Assembly (NCBI GenBank): GCA_903820955.1 | Contig: CAIJJH010000058.1 | Coordinates: 1-14,517 of the forward strand | DNA from: an uncultured Micrococcales bacterium | GTDB taxonomy: Bacteria > Actinomycetota > Actinomycetes > Actinomycetales > Microbacteriaceae | Reading direction: 5' to 3' | Length of the DNA stretch: 14,517 nucleotides | In this document: positions 14,411-14,517 of the stretch, in pieces | Layout: each line of letters begins with the position of its first letter | Position numbering within the stretch: position 1 is the stretch's first letter | The notes under the pieces: generated by a model | What the model saw: the letters and a program-made list of their open reading frames with translations, nothing else | Databases searched by the model: none | Told to the model about the DNA's origin: nothing | Position numbers and translations under genes: made by a program

Positions 14411-14416
14411 AGGTTA
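14411..14416 (-). promoter_or_regulatory. Candidate -10 of dapB (leaderless)
   Basis: TAACCT on the minus strand ends 6 nt before the GTG. The TAA is also the stop codon of the upstream peptidase, which partly explains the TA, so confidence is low. Confidence 0.25.
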
Positions 14417-14517
14417 GACCAGAGATTCGAAGACCGACTCGTCGATGTCGCCAACCGCAACAATCGAGCGTTCGCGAGAGGCGATGTCGGCGGCCAGAGC
14501 CTGCACCTCGTCAAGGG
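14414..14517 (-). CDS. C-terminal end of an M16 (pitrilysin-like) peptidase, partial
   Basis: Only the last 33 residues are present. My reading of the minus strand gives LDEVQALAADIASRERSI then VAVGDIDESVFESLV and stop TAA. The pattern D-E-V-x-x-L-A followed by a V-G-D/P strand is typical of the C-terminus of actinobacterial M16 zinc peptidases, which commonly sit directly before dapB. The metal-binding HxxEH lies beyond the window, so activity cannot be judged. The call rests on a short tail plus gene order. Confidence 0.6.
   Translation of the reverse strand, partial: LDEVQALAADIASRERSIVAVGDIDESVFESLV

Noticed and set aside
1..14517. Mobile element, prophage, CRISPR array, tRNA/rRNA, or defence or biosynthetic island
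   Set aside because: No transposase, integrase, long terminal repeats, spaced repeats or tRNA-like folds were seen. All genes are conserved core families in a familiar order.

Overview
The window is a gene-dense, housekeeping stretch of an actinobacterial chromosome. Every gene is recognisable as a widely conserved family, and gene order (dapB / thyX-dapA-rnj / ftsK-pgsA-clgR / DUF3046-recA-recX-miaB-miaA-dapF) is, from memory, the order kept in mycobacteria and other Actinobacteria. The moderately high GC, a recA without intein, the ClgR-type regulator, DUF3046 before recA and a thioredoxin-DUF4395 pair all fit. Very short spacers and stop/start overlaps suggest a compact genome, perhaps an aquatic Microbacteriaceae-like lineage; that last placement is inference.

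Layout. Almost everything lies on the minus strand, so transcription runs from high to low coordinates. At the right edge an M16 peptidase (C-terminal tail only) is followed by dapB and a small membrane-anchored TPR protein. This unit meets head-on a two-gene plus-strand operon (12384-13279: membrane thioredoxin plus DUF4395), overlapping it by 20 bp at the 3' ends. From the divergent promoter region at 12304-12383 a long minus-strand series runs leftward: thyX, dapA, rnj, ftsK, pgsA, pncC (CinA C-terminal domain) and clgR, ending in a hairpin terminator at 4859-4884. Next come DUF3046, then recA with its own SOS promoter and a structured leader, then recX, miaB, miaA and dapF (cut by the left edge).

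How the genes work together: dapA, dapB and dapF supply lysine and meso-diaminopimelate for peptidoglycan. thyX makes dTMP. recA and recX form the recombination/SOS core and its modulator. miaA and miaB successively modify tRNA A37. ftsK moves chromosomes at division. pgsA makes phosphatidylglycerol phosphate. rnj matures and degrades RNA. clgR probably controls Clp proteolysis and envelope stress.

There is no mobile element, CRISPR array, RNA gene or prophage, and no gene-free stretch above about 160 bp. I found no convincing undescribed multi-gene system. The parts most worth a second look are regulatory: TANNNT hexamers placed exactly 6-7 nt before the start codons of seven genes that mostly lack a Shine-Dalgarno (likely leaderless mRNAs); two LexA-like boxes 41 bp apart at recA followed by a leader with three hairpins; and the uncharacterised thioredoxin/DUF4395 membrane pair.
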